DNA of 64,000 nucleotides from Thelephora terrestris (Eukaryota > Basidiomycota > Agaricomycetes > Thelephorales > Thelephoraceae), in NCBI GenBank assembly GCA_015956445.1, contig WIUZ02000001.1, positions 3,596,001 to 3,660,000 of the forward strand. Reading direction: 5' to 3'. The first letter of the stretch is position 1, and each line of letters begins with the position of its first letter. Positions 11,335 through 21,671 of this stretch are shown one piece after another. The position numbers and the translations under genes were made by a program. The notes under the pieces are model-generated. The model was not told the DNA's origin, searched no databases, and saw only the letters and a program-made list of their open reading frames with translations.

Positions 11335-11960
11335 ATGTTCCGATTCTTCGCAACGCGACCGGCGCCCCACTCCATTCCCGGGTTCCTCCATTCCCCACCG
11401 CCATTGTGTGCTAGGCGGGCCATACATGCTTCGTCACCCGGGAGAGGGGGTATCTTTCGCAACGCGGACGGTAAATGGTCCACTTCAATAGACAAAATCG
11501 GGACCTTTACCTTCTACGAGATTTTGTTCGTACTGGGAGGTTTATTCACCGGTGAGCACACTTTCGAGCCCGTCTAGTGTCCGATCTTACTTTCTCCGTC
11601 ACACCAGTATACGGGTTCTGCGAAACCCAACGCGCGGAAAAGAGATGTAAAGAGTTGCAGGCACGTGCACACAAACTCTTGGAGAAAGCAATCGACGAGA
11701 GGCGAAAGGCTGCCAAGATTTTGGTTGCTGCGAAAGAGTGTTTACAACAGAAGGAGAGAGGGGCGGAGGAGGGAGGTGAGCCTTTCGATGAGAAGGAAGC
11801 GAGGCTTAAGGCGGAGACGTTGAAGCTCCTTGAACGACAGGAGAAGTTCTTGGACGACCTCGAGTCCGGTGAACCTGTCGGGTTTCCCCTGGTTGTGGAT
11901 TTCGTGAGGGTCGATAGGACTACCTGTGCGCTCGAAATGGAACTCTATATGCCTTTCTAA
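11335..11960 (+). CDS. Small probable mitochondrial single-span membrane protein
   Basis: Two exons, 11335-11551 and 11608-11960 (56-nt intron), giving 189 aa. The N-terminus MFRFFATRPAPHSIPGF is basic with no acidic residue, and CARRAIHASSP looks like a mitochondrial presequence cleavage region. One transmembrane segment follows at about residues 63-82 (FTFYEILFVLGGLFTVYGF), joined exactly across the splice. The rest is a long charged helix (RAEKRCKELQARAHKLLEKA and on) ending in a short beta-like tail. Splicing makes one continuous, sensible protein, which supports the model. I do not recognise the family; an inner-membrane or assembly factor role would be a guess. Confidence 0.7.
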
Positions 11961-12360
11961 TCCACGAGTCCAACTCTCATAAGCGCCATCGACACGAGGT
12001 TATCATCATCCACACTCTTGATGCAGCTCTTTCAATTATCCCCGTACATCGTGGCCCGGCGAGTATATCTTCCTCTTCACACATCTGCCAAACGTTGCCT
12101 GGGAACATTTCCTATGCGCCACTCTGCGTTCCGCGCGCCGCAAATACAACCGCCGCAAACGCGTGCTATTTCTGTCCCTTCCGTGAATGGGAGGCATCAG
12201 CAAATCAGGAAAAGTCCGGCAATCGAATACATAGCCCTACGAAAGTGGTAGGGTAAGCTATAGCCTTATAACGCATTACATAGAACGGCGCTAAGGTCTC
12301 CCGGGAAGCTTATAATGGCTTACAACGCATTATAACGGGTTACAAGCCCTTGTATGGGAA
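11961..12360. other. Intergenic region with 10-bp tandem repeat near its end
   Basis: No coding signal. It holds the repeat annotated at 12312-12351, just before the start codon of the next gene. Confidence 0.5.
12312..12351. repeat. Four-copy 10-bp tandem repeat next to a start codon
   Basis: Four successive decamers ATAATGGCTT, ACAACGCATT, ATAACGGGTT and ACAAGCCCTT share the pattern AYAAYGSNTT (last copy diverged). A further copy, ATAACGCATT, sits at 12268-12277. The block ends 9 bp before the ATG at 12361, so it lies in the promoter or 5' UTR of that gene. Function unknown; helical spacing (10 bp) would suit repeated protein binding. Confidence 0.6.
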
Positions 12361-12748
12361 ATGCCTCGATCAGCAGACTTTTCGCGACTTGCTGATGGGC
12401 TCACGCGCTCACGATATTTGAGTTCTCGTCAAAAAGTTGTCGTAATCATCCGAGAAGTGGGGTGGAAAGGTGGCAGAGCCTTCGCCGGGGTTTTGTTTCT
12501 CCTAGGTACCAAGATGGTCTCAACCCTCCTTTCCCACCCTCTAATGGTGATGGGTTCTCTGTCCAGGCGGTGGAATCTATTGGGTAATCACATACGTCAA
12601 GTCCATCCCGGGGACTGTGTGGAAGGTGGGGAAGGACTCGGCAGAGAAAGCACAAGGGAAGGTCTCTGAGGGGATAGTAGGCGCTAGGAAGAAAGCCATA
12701 GAACTTTCGGGAACCATCCAGCAGGGCGTGGGGCCCACACTGGGTTAA
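12361..12748 (+). CDS. Small single-span membrane protein, unknown family
   Basis: Two exons, 12361-12505 and 12567-12748 (61-nt intron with CTAAT branch-like site), giving 108 aa. The splice joins AFAGVLFLLG to GGIYWVITYVKSIPG, forming one clear transmembrane segment at about residues 40-60. A soluble amphipathic tail follows (VGKDSAEKAQGKVSEGIVGA), with an 11-residue-like Lys/Glu/Ala pattern that would suit a lipid-facing helix. The frame stops at 12746-12748, but another frame is open from about 12735 to 12996 and encodes hydrophobic, protein-like sequence (SLFPVLPWVIQRVAGLWPYL). The true gene may therefore be longer and shifted, or decaying. Family not recognised. Confidence 0.55.
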
Positions 12749-13154
12749 GCGTCGAAAAAGCTGCCAAAGGTAATGCATCAGGCACCAGTCTTTTCCCGGT
12801 TCTTCCATGGGTTATTCAGAGGGTCGCGGGCCTCTGGCCATATCTCCTACACTTATCACTGACATCTCATTTTGTCTGGGAAGGCGGCCGTCTGAATCTG
12901 CTAAAACATTTACACAAGATCATCCAGAGAACTCTATTATCATCGGTGCAGCTCATAGAAGTCCAGACAATCTATCACCACCCATCCATATGCTGATAAC
13001 AATTCTAGAGCACCCAGAAACACAGCATCGAAGTCTCCCAGCGGCGTGACAAAGGGGAAGGAACGGAGGTCTCACATCGAATTGCGATAGCAGAGGCGAT
13101 ATGACGGGGATATGAATGGCTCATCCCCGGTTGATTTAAAGGCGCAAAGCCTGC
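12749..13154. other. Tail region with off-frame coding-like sequence
   Basis: A frame open from about 12735 to 12996 encodes VEKAAKGNASG then a hydrophobic stretch and LLKHLHKIIQRTLLSSVQLI. It has no start and is out of phase with the gene before it, and I found no GT-AG intron that joins the two in phase. The remainder, up to the ATG6 stop, shows nothing. Confidence 0.4.
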
Positions 13155-14861
13155 TCAACCGTTATTCCCGTTGGTCGTCCATTTGAGAAGCAACTTCAAG
13201 GCCAACAGCACGTGCCTTAGCGCTCTCGTCCACGCCTCCTCCTGGCTGAACTGGACCTTGACCGAGACGTCACCGATCTTATCCTTTACGATCCTAATGA
13301 ATATGCCCCAAGTGTCAGAATCGGATAAGCCTGTTTCAAGATCAACGTGGGACTCAACTGGTGGGGGAAATCAACGGTAGGATCCTGAGCCTTGACAAAC
13401 TCGAGGGTTTGTCGGAGGCAGTCAAGGAATGCGACCATCGCGTGGTCGAATCGCCTGTTGTGAAGGATTCGTCCAAGGTGAAGGTCGCCTGAACCGTGTA
13501 GCTCTAGGCTGGCCTTGTCCCCGTTTATCCTCTCGATACGGGAGAATGATCCCATTGGGACAAGAGTCCAGCTGAAATTCCCGTATTAGTGTGGCTGACC
13601 GTGTGGAGTGATGACGATGTTCACCCACTTTTCGAAAGAAAAGTCTAGTTTACGGGCGACGGTATACAAAAGCAGTAACGTCTGGCCCCAGGCTGCGTTA
13701 ATCTCAGCCCATTCGACCTGTAAGTCCACTTGTGAATTCCCAAGTAGAACGGGTAAAAGCGGCTGGACGTACTGGGACGCCGGGCACCCGTCCCAGTCGC
13801 AGGCCATTGATTGTGCCGAAAACGCCATCGTGCCCTATGCAGAAAGCGTCGTTGTATACGTTCGTTCGTTCCAATTTTTCCAGAGTAGCGGAGTCAGCAG
13901 CATACGCAGTTCTGATGGCAGCGAGCTGAGATGTCTGTTCGGAGGCCCGAAGCTGCTGGGAGTTATACGCTCGCCAAAATCTGCTTGACTATCAGCCGGA
14001 CAGGCGGGAGGAAGTGAACGAGTCACAAACTCTGCCTCTTCCTCCTCCAGAGCCTTCTCTTCAAGTTCCAGAGCCTTCAACTCCGCCTCTAATTGTTCGC
14101 GTTCCTTCTCTGCTTCTTTAAGTTGATTAATCGTGAGTTTCTCCTCCTGCGCCAGTTTTTCGATCCTCTTTTCCGCCTCTTGTTGGGTCAAACCGTCCTT
14201 CTCCCTCTCCTTTTCCTTCCTTACCTCCTTCTCAAACGCGATGTACCCGTCTCTCTCTTTCTTTGTCTCGTCTAGTTGTTTCGTGAGAGCGGTCAGAAGC
14301 AAATGCGTACATTCTGCACATAAGGGATGATCCACGTCCGTTCGGCTCGAAATTAGGTTCATCAATCGCTGAGTAGATCTTATGTGCTGGGATATCGGGG
14401 TGGGCTTGTGAAATGACGAATCGTCCGCTTGAGGCTCATTTGTCTTTATCGGCAGGGAACCTTTCCCAGTAGTTGTATGAGATGTTGGGGTATGTCGAAC
14501 AATGCTGTCCTGAAGTAAGACGAAGGATTCGCTCGGGAGTTGTTCTCGGTGGAGATGTTTGGCAGGTTCATGTAAGGTAGTGGTGGAGGGTCGAGAGGAT
14601 AATGAGGAAGCATGTGCGGATCTCTGCCAGGCAGCCTTAGCAGCGGAAGTGGATGGGATCCTGGATAGCCGTTCCGCATCTGTCGTTAAAGTTGAAGACG
14701 TGCGAGAAGGAGGGAGCGAGGCTGCGATCATGTCCCAAGCTGAAGGGGTGAGATCCACCAGGGACGCGTCTAACTGTGGGTCACGTTTAGAACTACAAGC
14801 AGAGTATTGCGGGTAAACGCACTTGTAGAGGCTGTTTACATTGTTGACATACAAAAGCCAT
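13155..14861 (-). CDS. ATG6: Autophagy protein Atg6/Vps30 (Beclin 1)
   Basis: Exons 14861-14823, 14773-14031, 13980-13773, 13717-13629, 13571-13359, 13293-13155 give 476 aa. The short first exon supplies [13 protein letters not shown] with a CxxC, and the second starts [26 protein letters not shown] and the block around [17 protein letters not shown] are Beclin signatures. A coiled coil follows at about 190-270 ([20 protein letters not shown]), then the evolutionarily conserved/BARA domain: [52 protein letters not shown]. The C-terminus is [20 protein letters not shown]. The protein is a core subunit of the Vps34 PI3-kinase complexes in autophagy and vacuolar sorting. An intron-2 donor (GTTTGT at 14030) restores EEEAEFWRAYN, as in relatives. 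All domains are present and the gene looks functional. Confidence 0.96.
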
Positions 14862-15363
14862 GACGGTTGGCTACAATCTCGGTGGCTGAGCGTTCAGGAA
14901 CCCCCACCAGTACAAGAACGGGGATAATTGGATTCCCACGTTTACTCATCATATTAGGAGCACAAATACAAGAGAGACATAGCAAGTGCCCGAATCGACT
15001 TTATCGTAAAGGAACTTTTCTTAGTCAGTACCGCGCGATTATGTCTAGTATTTCACAATGAAAACGCAGAAACACGGCTCCAAAGCGATACTGATTTGCC
15101 CAAGCCTAAAGTCACCCCCAGGGCTGGACGGAAGCATACAAGATACTGTCAACAGTTCCGCCCTTCACGTCTCCTGCCGCACCGATTCAAACCTCTCCCG
15201 ATATCCTCCCCCAGCCACCCCTGACCTTGCCGATTGTAATGTGTAACATAGACACCACGTGTCTCCGCACAATAAACTAGCACCGAAAAAAAAACAGTTC
15301 CGCCATACTGGCCCGCCAGAGTAATGCAAATCCACAAAACACACCACAGAGACCTTGGGGGGA
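14862..15363. other. Intergenic, ATG6 start to RPB9 stop
   Basis: Both neighbours are on the minus strand, so this holds the ATG6 promoter/5' UTR and the RPB9 3' UTR. No ORF or RNA gene is supported. A short A-run lies near 15287. Confidence 0.5.
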
Positions 15364-15961
15364 CTAGGTCTCTTGGCTCTCGAGGGCGGGATCTGTAAAT
15401 GTGTAATTGCATTTTACACAGACGAAGAAAAGAGTCATGCGCGTCTGCTTTCGTTTTGACTGGTCCTGGAAGAAAACGGAACTGCAGATCCCAATCCAGT
15501 AAGTAATCGTTTCCGGTGCATTTCAAAGACGAATGAATACTCTTGGTTTCCGCAGTTCGGGCAGGTCATGTTTGAATGGGCCTGCAACGGTAAGGAAACT
15601 CCTGTGAATATAACTTGCAGTCGATACGAGTGGAACGCACCAATGTTGGGTCCGTACCGAGGTCAGTCGTAACTCCCTTCTGCTCCCTAGACGTGAAAAC
15701 CAGTCAGTCAGCGGCGAGGGCGCGGAGCCTCGTGAGACGGACTTCGTCACGGTTAGCAAGTCATTCCGGTACACGCATTTGTTCTCGCCAATCTCGTCGT
15801 AAGGGCAAATCCTGCACGCGTAGACCATGATCCTCCTCTGTGGATCTGCCTTCGGATACAGCAAGTTGTTGCATTCCGAGCAGAAATGAAGAGAAGCCTG
15901 AGACAATCACGCAGTTTCAGCCCTGCTACCCCATATACTGCGAGGCTAGTGGACAGACCAT
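15364..15961 (-). CDS. RPB9: RNA polymerase II subunit Rpb9
   Basis: Exons 15961-15959, 15897-15743, 15686-15641, 15581-15531, 15465-15364 give 118 aa (yeast Rpb9 is 122). The N-terminal zinc ribbon reads [20 protein letters not shown] then CRIC, followed by [15 protein letters not shown] and [14 protein letters not shown]. The C-terminal TFIIS-like ribbon reads CPNCGNQE, then [16 protein letters not shown]. Rpb9 sits on the polymerase jaw and affects start-site choice, fidelity and transcription-coupled repair. The first coding exon is only the ATG codon, joined to GCTTCTCTTCATTTC to give MASLHF; without it the frame has no ATG. The donor at 15530 is GTCTTT, weak but the only one in phase. 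Confidence 0.94.
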
Positions 15962-16181
15962 GTCTTTCGAAGGATCGAATGTAAGATGGGCGTGGAAGAC
16001 CAAGAGTGGTCCAGCTTATGTAATCACGATTGAGGAACACTTGCTTGTAAATTATGCCTAATGAAGTACGTGTCTATGACGAAGAGTGTGCAGCGTGAAT
16101 CCAGAATAATAGAGAAGATAACAGCGGCGAATTAGATGACCTAGGAGAGACAGTCGCGTTAGCCTGGAATCAAGGAACTTG

Positions 16182-16638
16182 TCACTCACAAACCTTCGGA
16201 GCAATGCTGACTATCTTTCCCCAGCCCTTCATCCTAAGGTCTGCGCTTACAACGCCACCTATTCGCGTTCCTAGCATATCTCGTTTGTTGTTTAGCAGCA
16301 CTGCAGCGTTGTCGTCGAACCGAATCATCCGACCGTCTGGCCTTCTAACGGCCTTTTTTGTGCGGACGATGACTGCGCGACGAACATCTCCCTTGCGAAC
16401 TTTGACGGCCGTACTTGACGCCTGCGCGGCGGGAGATACAGGTCGTGCGCGTTTTACAACGCACACAATCTCGTCACCAACACCTCCCCAGCCGTTGTTA
16501 ACCTTTTGTTTGAGGACGTTGACACATTCGACCAGGAGGGCGCCGGAGTTGTCTATGACCTGTTATTTCCTTGTGAGCCACTTCTTGGAGAGCCTTAAAC
16601 GGATAACTTGCATTGAGTGTGCCTTTGAGGCCAATCAT
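16182..16638 (-). CDS. MRPL38: Mitochondrial large-subunit ribosomal protein uL14m (L14p)
   Basis: Two exons, 16638-16612 and 16559-16182, giving 134 aa. [59 protein letters not shown] and the C-terminal [14 protein letters not shown] cover the whole L14p/L23e fold, including the conserved VxDNSG start. Lack of the usual cytosolic L23 features, together with the fungal-mitochondrial extension, assigns it to the mitoribosome. The intron (16611-16560) is GC-AG with donor GCAAGT; only that donor joins LN to VIDNSG in phase. The symbol follows the yeast name and is inferred from the family. Confidence 0.93.
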
Positions 16639-16791
16639 CACAACGGAACGAGGGAAGGAAGTAGCGGAGTTGTCCGATTCCCTCAGCCGATCACCTCCTC
16701 AGAAGTTGAGGCTGGATTTCAGTCTATCTGGGATGAACTTGGACCTGTGGTTTGTCCACTACAAAGATATAAAGCATACAAAGCTCTCAAA

Positions 16792-17685
16792 TTACGACCT
16801 GCTGTTTTGTACTCTAATGAAGATCCAATCGATTGCAGCTCGCACCCCGGTTCTATAATGAGGTTAGTTCGGAGAAGAAACCGAGTGGTTGACCAGATGT
16901 ACCCCTCTAGGGCGGAAACGCCCATGACATCCAGACTTGCAATGCGCTCTCTCTGGTGGTGCATATCAGATGAGGAATCATATTCATATGTCCTCCTGGA
17001 ATTCTCGATCTTGTTCTGGAACCATTCTTCATAGTCGCGACGAATCTCGTCGACTGGCAAGCTCTGGGGGCTATCTTGTTTGTTCGCCAATAAAAGTAAC
17101 GGGACGTTCAAGATTTGTGGGTTAGACAGGACGCTGTCTTTATGACCCTTCCGGTCCATTAGTCCGTGATGAAGTTGAATACCAAAGGGTTGACGTACCG
17201 AACACTTCCCAACCCTCTCCAAGACGCTCACGATCCTCTGCATCGATAACATAAACCACAGCATGACAGTCATCATAATACCGTGGCCAGATAGATCGAA
17301 TGCCCTTCTGCCCACCCAAATCCCAGAACTTGAGGATTGTTGAGGGGAGCGTGATCTTACCCACTAGCAGGGTGTTAGGATACAACGCGGTGACAGGAGT
17401 TTGACTCACTATTCTGCCCAACCGTTGGGGCTATCTTATCTGGAGTTAGGCCTGGGACATCGTTGTACAACGTCTTTATTTTCTCGAGTAGGGTCTGCAG
17501 CACAAGTCAGGCACGGAACATGTAGGTTGCACAGGTAGCATACAGTCTTTCCGGCTCCATCAAGCCCTACAATAATAACCGAGAATTCTTCTTTCCTGCA
17601 CAAGCTCAGCGTACAGCGCAAGAGAGGGTCGGACTATCGCTCACCTGGTTAGATATTCGTGGAAGCCCTTGAGGAGGTGGTACAT
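16792..17685 (-). CDS. ARL3: ARFRP1/Arl3-type ARF-related GTPase
   Basis: Exons 17685-17645, 17595-17544, 17494-17410, 17363-17199, 17137-16903, 16852-16792 give 212 aa. The start is MYHLLKGFHEYLTRKEEFSV without the N-myristoylated Gly2 of true ARFs, as in ARFRP1/yeast Arl3, which is N-acetylated and acts at the trans-Golgi. G1 is GLDGAGKT, G2 lies at APTVGQN, G3 is WDLGGQ, G4 is ANKQDS and G5 is VSALEG. YYDDCHAVVYVIDAEDRERL is strongly diagnostic. A longer insert after the G4 region (ENSRRTYEYDSSSDMHHQRE) is normal for this subfamily. It is divergent from VMA16, with only 51 bp between the two start codons. Confidence 0.94.
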
Positions 17686-17736
17686 GAGAGGATGTCACCC
17701 GTCACAGTTGCGTCACGCGCTTTCTCCCCTCCAACG
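17686..17736. promoter_or_regulatory. 51-bp shared divergent promoter, ARFRP1 and VMA16
   Basis: Only 51 bases separate the ATG of the GTPase gene (minus) from that of VMA16 (plus). The transcripts must start within this gap or overlap each other's coding region. The segment carries GTGACG- and CGTCACG-like sequences (CRE/ATF-like half sites) near 17697-17716 but no TATA box. Confidence 0.6.
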
Positions 17737-18714
17737 ATGGGCCTGACATCTTACTACACTTATGGCTTACCCACCTTCACCGTCGTCGTGATTGCATTAT
17801 ACCTTCTCTTTACCGGTAGCTCTGCCTCGCGAACAGCTTTATGACTGGTTCACTGATATTCAACGGCACAGATTCGGGTGAAGCTTTCAATGTTGGTCGG
17901 TTCCTCGAAGAGACGAGCCCTTATGCCTGGGCTTCGACCGGAATTGGACTGTGCATCGGCCTCAGCGTTCTCGGCGCAGGGTGGTACGCCGTTTTGCTGT
18001 CGCGATAGTCGCACTGAAACTCACGCTTGTGCTTGTTTCGAAGGGGAATCTTTGTCACTGGCTCTTCGATCCTCGGTGGTGGCGTGCGAGCACCCCGGAT
18101 ACGGACCAAGAACTTGATCAGGTGAGTTCGCGTGTATCATAGCGTATAGAGTGTGTTAACGCCTCTGCAGTATCATTTTTTGTGAAGTGGTGGCAATCTA
18201 TGGAGTTGTGCGCAGCTAGCCGTGTTTTCGATCCTTGCAATCCTCTCACCACGCCACCCCAGATCATTGGCATTGTCTACTCAGCTAAATTGACCTCCGT
18301 CCCGGATTCCGGGATGTATACTCGCGACAACTATTTCACAGGCGCGTCCCAACTATATACTACCTTCGTGGCTGTCTCGCTGACTTTTCACCCGTTAGGT
18401 TTCGCCGTCTTCTGGGGTGGCATCACTGTCGGCGCATGCAACCTCCTCTGCGGAGTATGCGTTGGAATTACTGGTTCGACCGCTGCCCTCGCGGACGCCG
18501 CAGACCCAAATTTATTCGTCAAGATTCTCGTCGTTGAAGTTTTTGGAAGCATCCTTGGCCTCTTTGGGTTGATTGGTGAGTAAAAAAAACAGACCACGAA
18601 CTCGCCTCCCACAATTCTCATGCCCGTCAAGTTGGACTTTTGATGGTTGGACAGGCTGGTGCATTCGAAGCTGGCACTGTCCCCGCCGCCATAGCCTCAC
18701 CATTCGTGCACTGA
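17737..18714 (+). CDS. VMA16: V-type ATPase proteolipid subunit c'' (Vma16)
   Basis: Seven exons, 17737-17815, 17872-17983, 18044-18121, 18171-18207, 18263-18341, 18399-18575, 18632-18714, giving 214 aa (yeast 213). The extra N-terminal hydrophobic helix ([15 protein letters not shown]) distinguishes c'' from c. [32 protein letters not shown] and [19 protein letters not shown] follow, with the proton-carrying glutamates visible in FCEVV and VVEVF. It is part of the V0 ring that acidifies vacuole and Golgi. Intron 5 (18342-18398) begins with GC; it is 57 nt and free of stops, so read-through would insert 19 residues, but removal restores the invariant [11 protein letters not shown]. Confidence 0.95.
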
Positions 18715-18826
18715 CCAAATCGTTGTATTCGGCGAAAGTACCCTGAAACCATACACAACAAGCCCGACTATTAATGTATGATAATACACGGTGACTGCCT
18801 CGAAGACCGGTAGAGATCGGAACACT

Positions 18827-20346
18827 TCAACGGGCTCGCCGGGGTATCATCTGGCGCAGACGATTCAACCATGTCCGAAGGCGCCACCTCGAAAGCCAGA
18901 AAGCCACGATAAGCACGCTAACCCAAACAACGGATCCCTTCCACTTCGCCCACCAGAGGTAAGCAAGGGTCCTGAGCAAGTCACGCTTCCGCCGACGGCC
19001 ATACCGCGGATTTAGAGAGGTTGGTGAGATTGGATACCCAAAGAATGGGTTGAAAGGCGAATGGGCAGCTGGTACAGACGTATCCAGTCGCAACGGTAGC
19101 CCCCTTCGTGAGCGTGGGTCCGAGTGGCGGGGTTCCGGAGTCTGGAGTTGAGGGAGAGATCGTTCTGAGGAAGATGGCGAGAAGGAGCGACGGTCCCTTG
19201 GCGGAAATTCGAGGAAAGGATCTCGCAACGTACTCGATGCTGGCAGTGAACCACCAAAATCTGGGGAATCCATCAGTTTCCACGATCGTCGTGGCAAGAA
19301 CCATCACTAGCCTTCTGGGAGAACCTGAGCCCCAAAGTAATGCACGAGTTCCTCTCGAGAGAAGAACGAAACTTTGTTCTGCGCAGATGTCGGAAGAATC
19401 CGTCTATCGAAGGAAAATGAGAGTAGTTCTACCTCATCGACCCTCGACAACTCACTTGAGAACGTTCCACATGCGGGAGTGTACCCACGAATGGCCCTGG
19501 ATGAAGACTGAAGATGTCGGACGGATGCACGCACATGGACGGCAGATGCTCACCGGCAGCCATCATTCCAGGATAGTGTGGTTGGACGTCTTGATAATAC
19601 CACGCCACTAGGTCCGTTGCCTGTCGCGACTTAGCTCTCCGAAACAAGAGAAAGTTGGCTGGCACTGACCAGGCTTGACACAGCTACACCCTGGACATTC
19701 ACTATTGCCACAAACTGTAGCACTGGAACCCTTTGGCCCGAATCCTTGCTGATCTTTTGAAGGTACAGCCTCATGGTGTCGTCCAACCATAGGATGAGAT
19801 CCTTCATGTGATCCAGCGACCTGGAAGCAAGCTCGAGGAAAGCAGCGAGATTTAACAGGATGATGGGACGGCCAAGGGGATCTCTGCAACCGGGGGGCAA
19901 GAACCTGAACAGATCCGGATCTGCAGGAAGTTCCATGGAGGACATATAACGCGAGAGGGTCGCTATCCGCCATACAAGTGAGCCGCGAAGGGCTTGAAGA
20001 GCAAAAGATGTTGTGTAATTGTGGCGCTAAGCGAACGTGTGTGAGATGCTGCTATGGTTCGTCGAAAGGAACAGACCTTGAGAATACGAAAGACCGATCC
20101 TGCGGGCTCCAGGAAGTTATGATTCTGATGCCTGGTATTCATCTATTCGTTCATACCTGTATCATTTGCCCAATTCTCAAGATCTTGTATGTCGTATTGC
20201 ATGGCTTCCTCGTTCATCTCATCCAGGACGTTCGGAATGATGTCCTCACGCAGTGTCTGGCATAACGATTGGATGGCGGGTTCATTCTCCTCGTATCTAG
20301 TTACGAGAACGTTATGAGCAGCCTCGAGAGCATGAGGTACCGACAT
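18827..20346 (-). CDS. Sec14-like CRAL-TRIO lipid-binding protein with C-terminal membrane segment
   Basis: Exons 20346-20157, 20099-20077, 20026-19690, 19634-19554, 19507-19456, 19403-19312, 19260-18827 give 402 aa. CRAL-TRIO N-region: DTGSVFRILKRHNYTTSFAL then LRGSLVWR. The lipid-binding core holds FLPPGCRDPLGRPIILLN, VPVLQFVAIVNVQG, DLVAWYYQDVQPHYPG, IQGHSWVHSRMWNVLK and LPEDFGGS, all at expected family positions. A Ser/Pro/Arg-rich linker follows, then a C-terminal membrane span (GSVVWVSVLIVAFWLS) and a basic tail. Such proteins move phosphatidylinositol and related lipids; a tail anchor suggests residence on ER or Golgi. The sixth intron (19311-19261) is GC-AG (donor GCTAGT), needed to read PEDFGG. 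Confidence 0.88.
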
Positions 20347-21671
20347 TTGCAGATATTCGAGTAGGGAAATGCCTGCAGGTGTTCAGGGTGAGCAGCACAC
20401 GACTGTGGAAGTAGGATGGGGAGACGCGGGCCACCGATCGGTTTTTCATTTTCACACGACTGCCACCACCAGACGATATCCATGATGCGCGAATCGCAAT
20501 TTTCGATGGGACTTGCCTCCCCTCTGCTCGTTGGCATGCAAGTACGGCACCCAAACTATGCCTCTGGAACCTGAGAGGTTCTGCGTCTATTTTCCACAAG
20601 AGATAAGCTCACTCAGGATGAAGTGTTCAGTCAATTCCGGCGCTCATCCTCCTTGCCGATGTAAAATCGTGACGACCGAGTATGCGAGGACTGGTTCAGC
20701 GTAAGTGTCGTCAAGCCGAGGGGAAAGGTAGGAATAGAGAAAAACGAGCGCGATCCGGGCCGAAACAGAGGCAGAAACCTCGAACTTTAAGAGAGAGAGG
20801 GAAGCCAGGACCTGATACTAAGGGTGCCTTCTACAGCGCACTAAATACTGGTAGGGCGAGGGGCAATGGTCATGGTGGGTCTGGGGTTTGGGGAGATGAG
20901 ATGCGAGTCTATGTCGGAAGGTGGTTGATCGTCGATCGTCGACGGCCTCTACGGGACCACGTCTGTTTCTTCTGAGCGGAGATCGTGACGCGCTACATCA
21001 TCTTGACGGTGATCCTACATGGGAAGAGCTTCAAAGTACTGCGCTCCCGATTCCCAACATACAGCAGCCGCTGCTGAGCGCCTGAGTGGTTCAGGTATCG
21101 AGTTGCCGCAGGCTGCGCGACGGGTCTGACATCACTCGACTTGGCATTCATCTGGCCGGGAATCCGGATAACGGGAGAATGTCGTGGAGAGACCGTCGAC
21201 CGCCACGCTGGAGTGATGGAAAAAAGATCTGGGGCTTGAGTTCGCCGTTGAGGTATGTAGGTGTGTTTCAGCAAGCTCGCGAACGCGTTTGGGAACGCCT
21301 CGACTGTGTTCTGCGTGGGCCTGCAACCCCTCCCATTTGTCTTAGCCACGCGGTTATATGTTTGATGTCCAACACACCTGCAATCGCACTATATTAGCTG
21401 AGCTCTCCCTTCAGTCTGCAGTGAACCCACGGCCCTTCCCACCCTCGCGGAACCCCGTGCAGGGGCATCACGACAGCTTTGAGTGGCACCCTGAGCCTCG
21501 ATCATCTCGATCAACGTTTATGGCGTCAGCGCTCATGAGGGAGAGCACGGAGATGCTTCCCAGCGCCCCGTGTGAGAACGTCTTCGGTCACCAGGCTTGT
21601 GGTCGAAGGCCATATAGGCCCCAGAGAACAGTTGACTCGAAACATCCACCATCGAATCCGAAAGTGCGCCG
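20347..21671. other. Intergenic between Sec14-like and P450 genes
   Basis: About 1.3 kb between divergent genes. A minus-strand frame at 20993-21349 and a plus frame at 20682-20975 are open, but both are Arg/Pro-rich and lack recognisable motifs or splice context. I see no supported gene or RNA. Confidence 0.45.

Noticed and set aside
19108-19611. 167-codon plus-strand ORF
   Set aside because: Antisense shadow of Sec14-like exons.
20993-21349. Minus-strand ORF of 118 codons
   Set aside because: Arg/Pro-rich without domain, repeats or splice structure; likely chance in GC-rich DNA.
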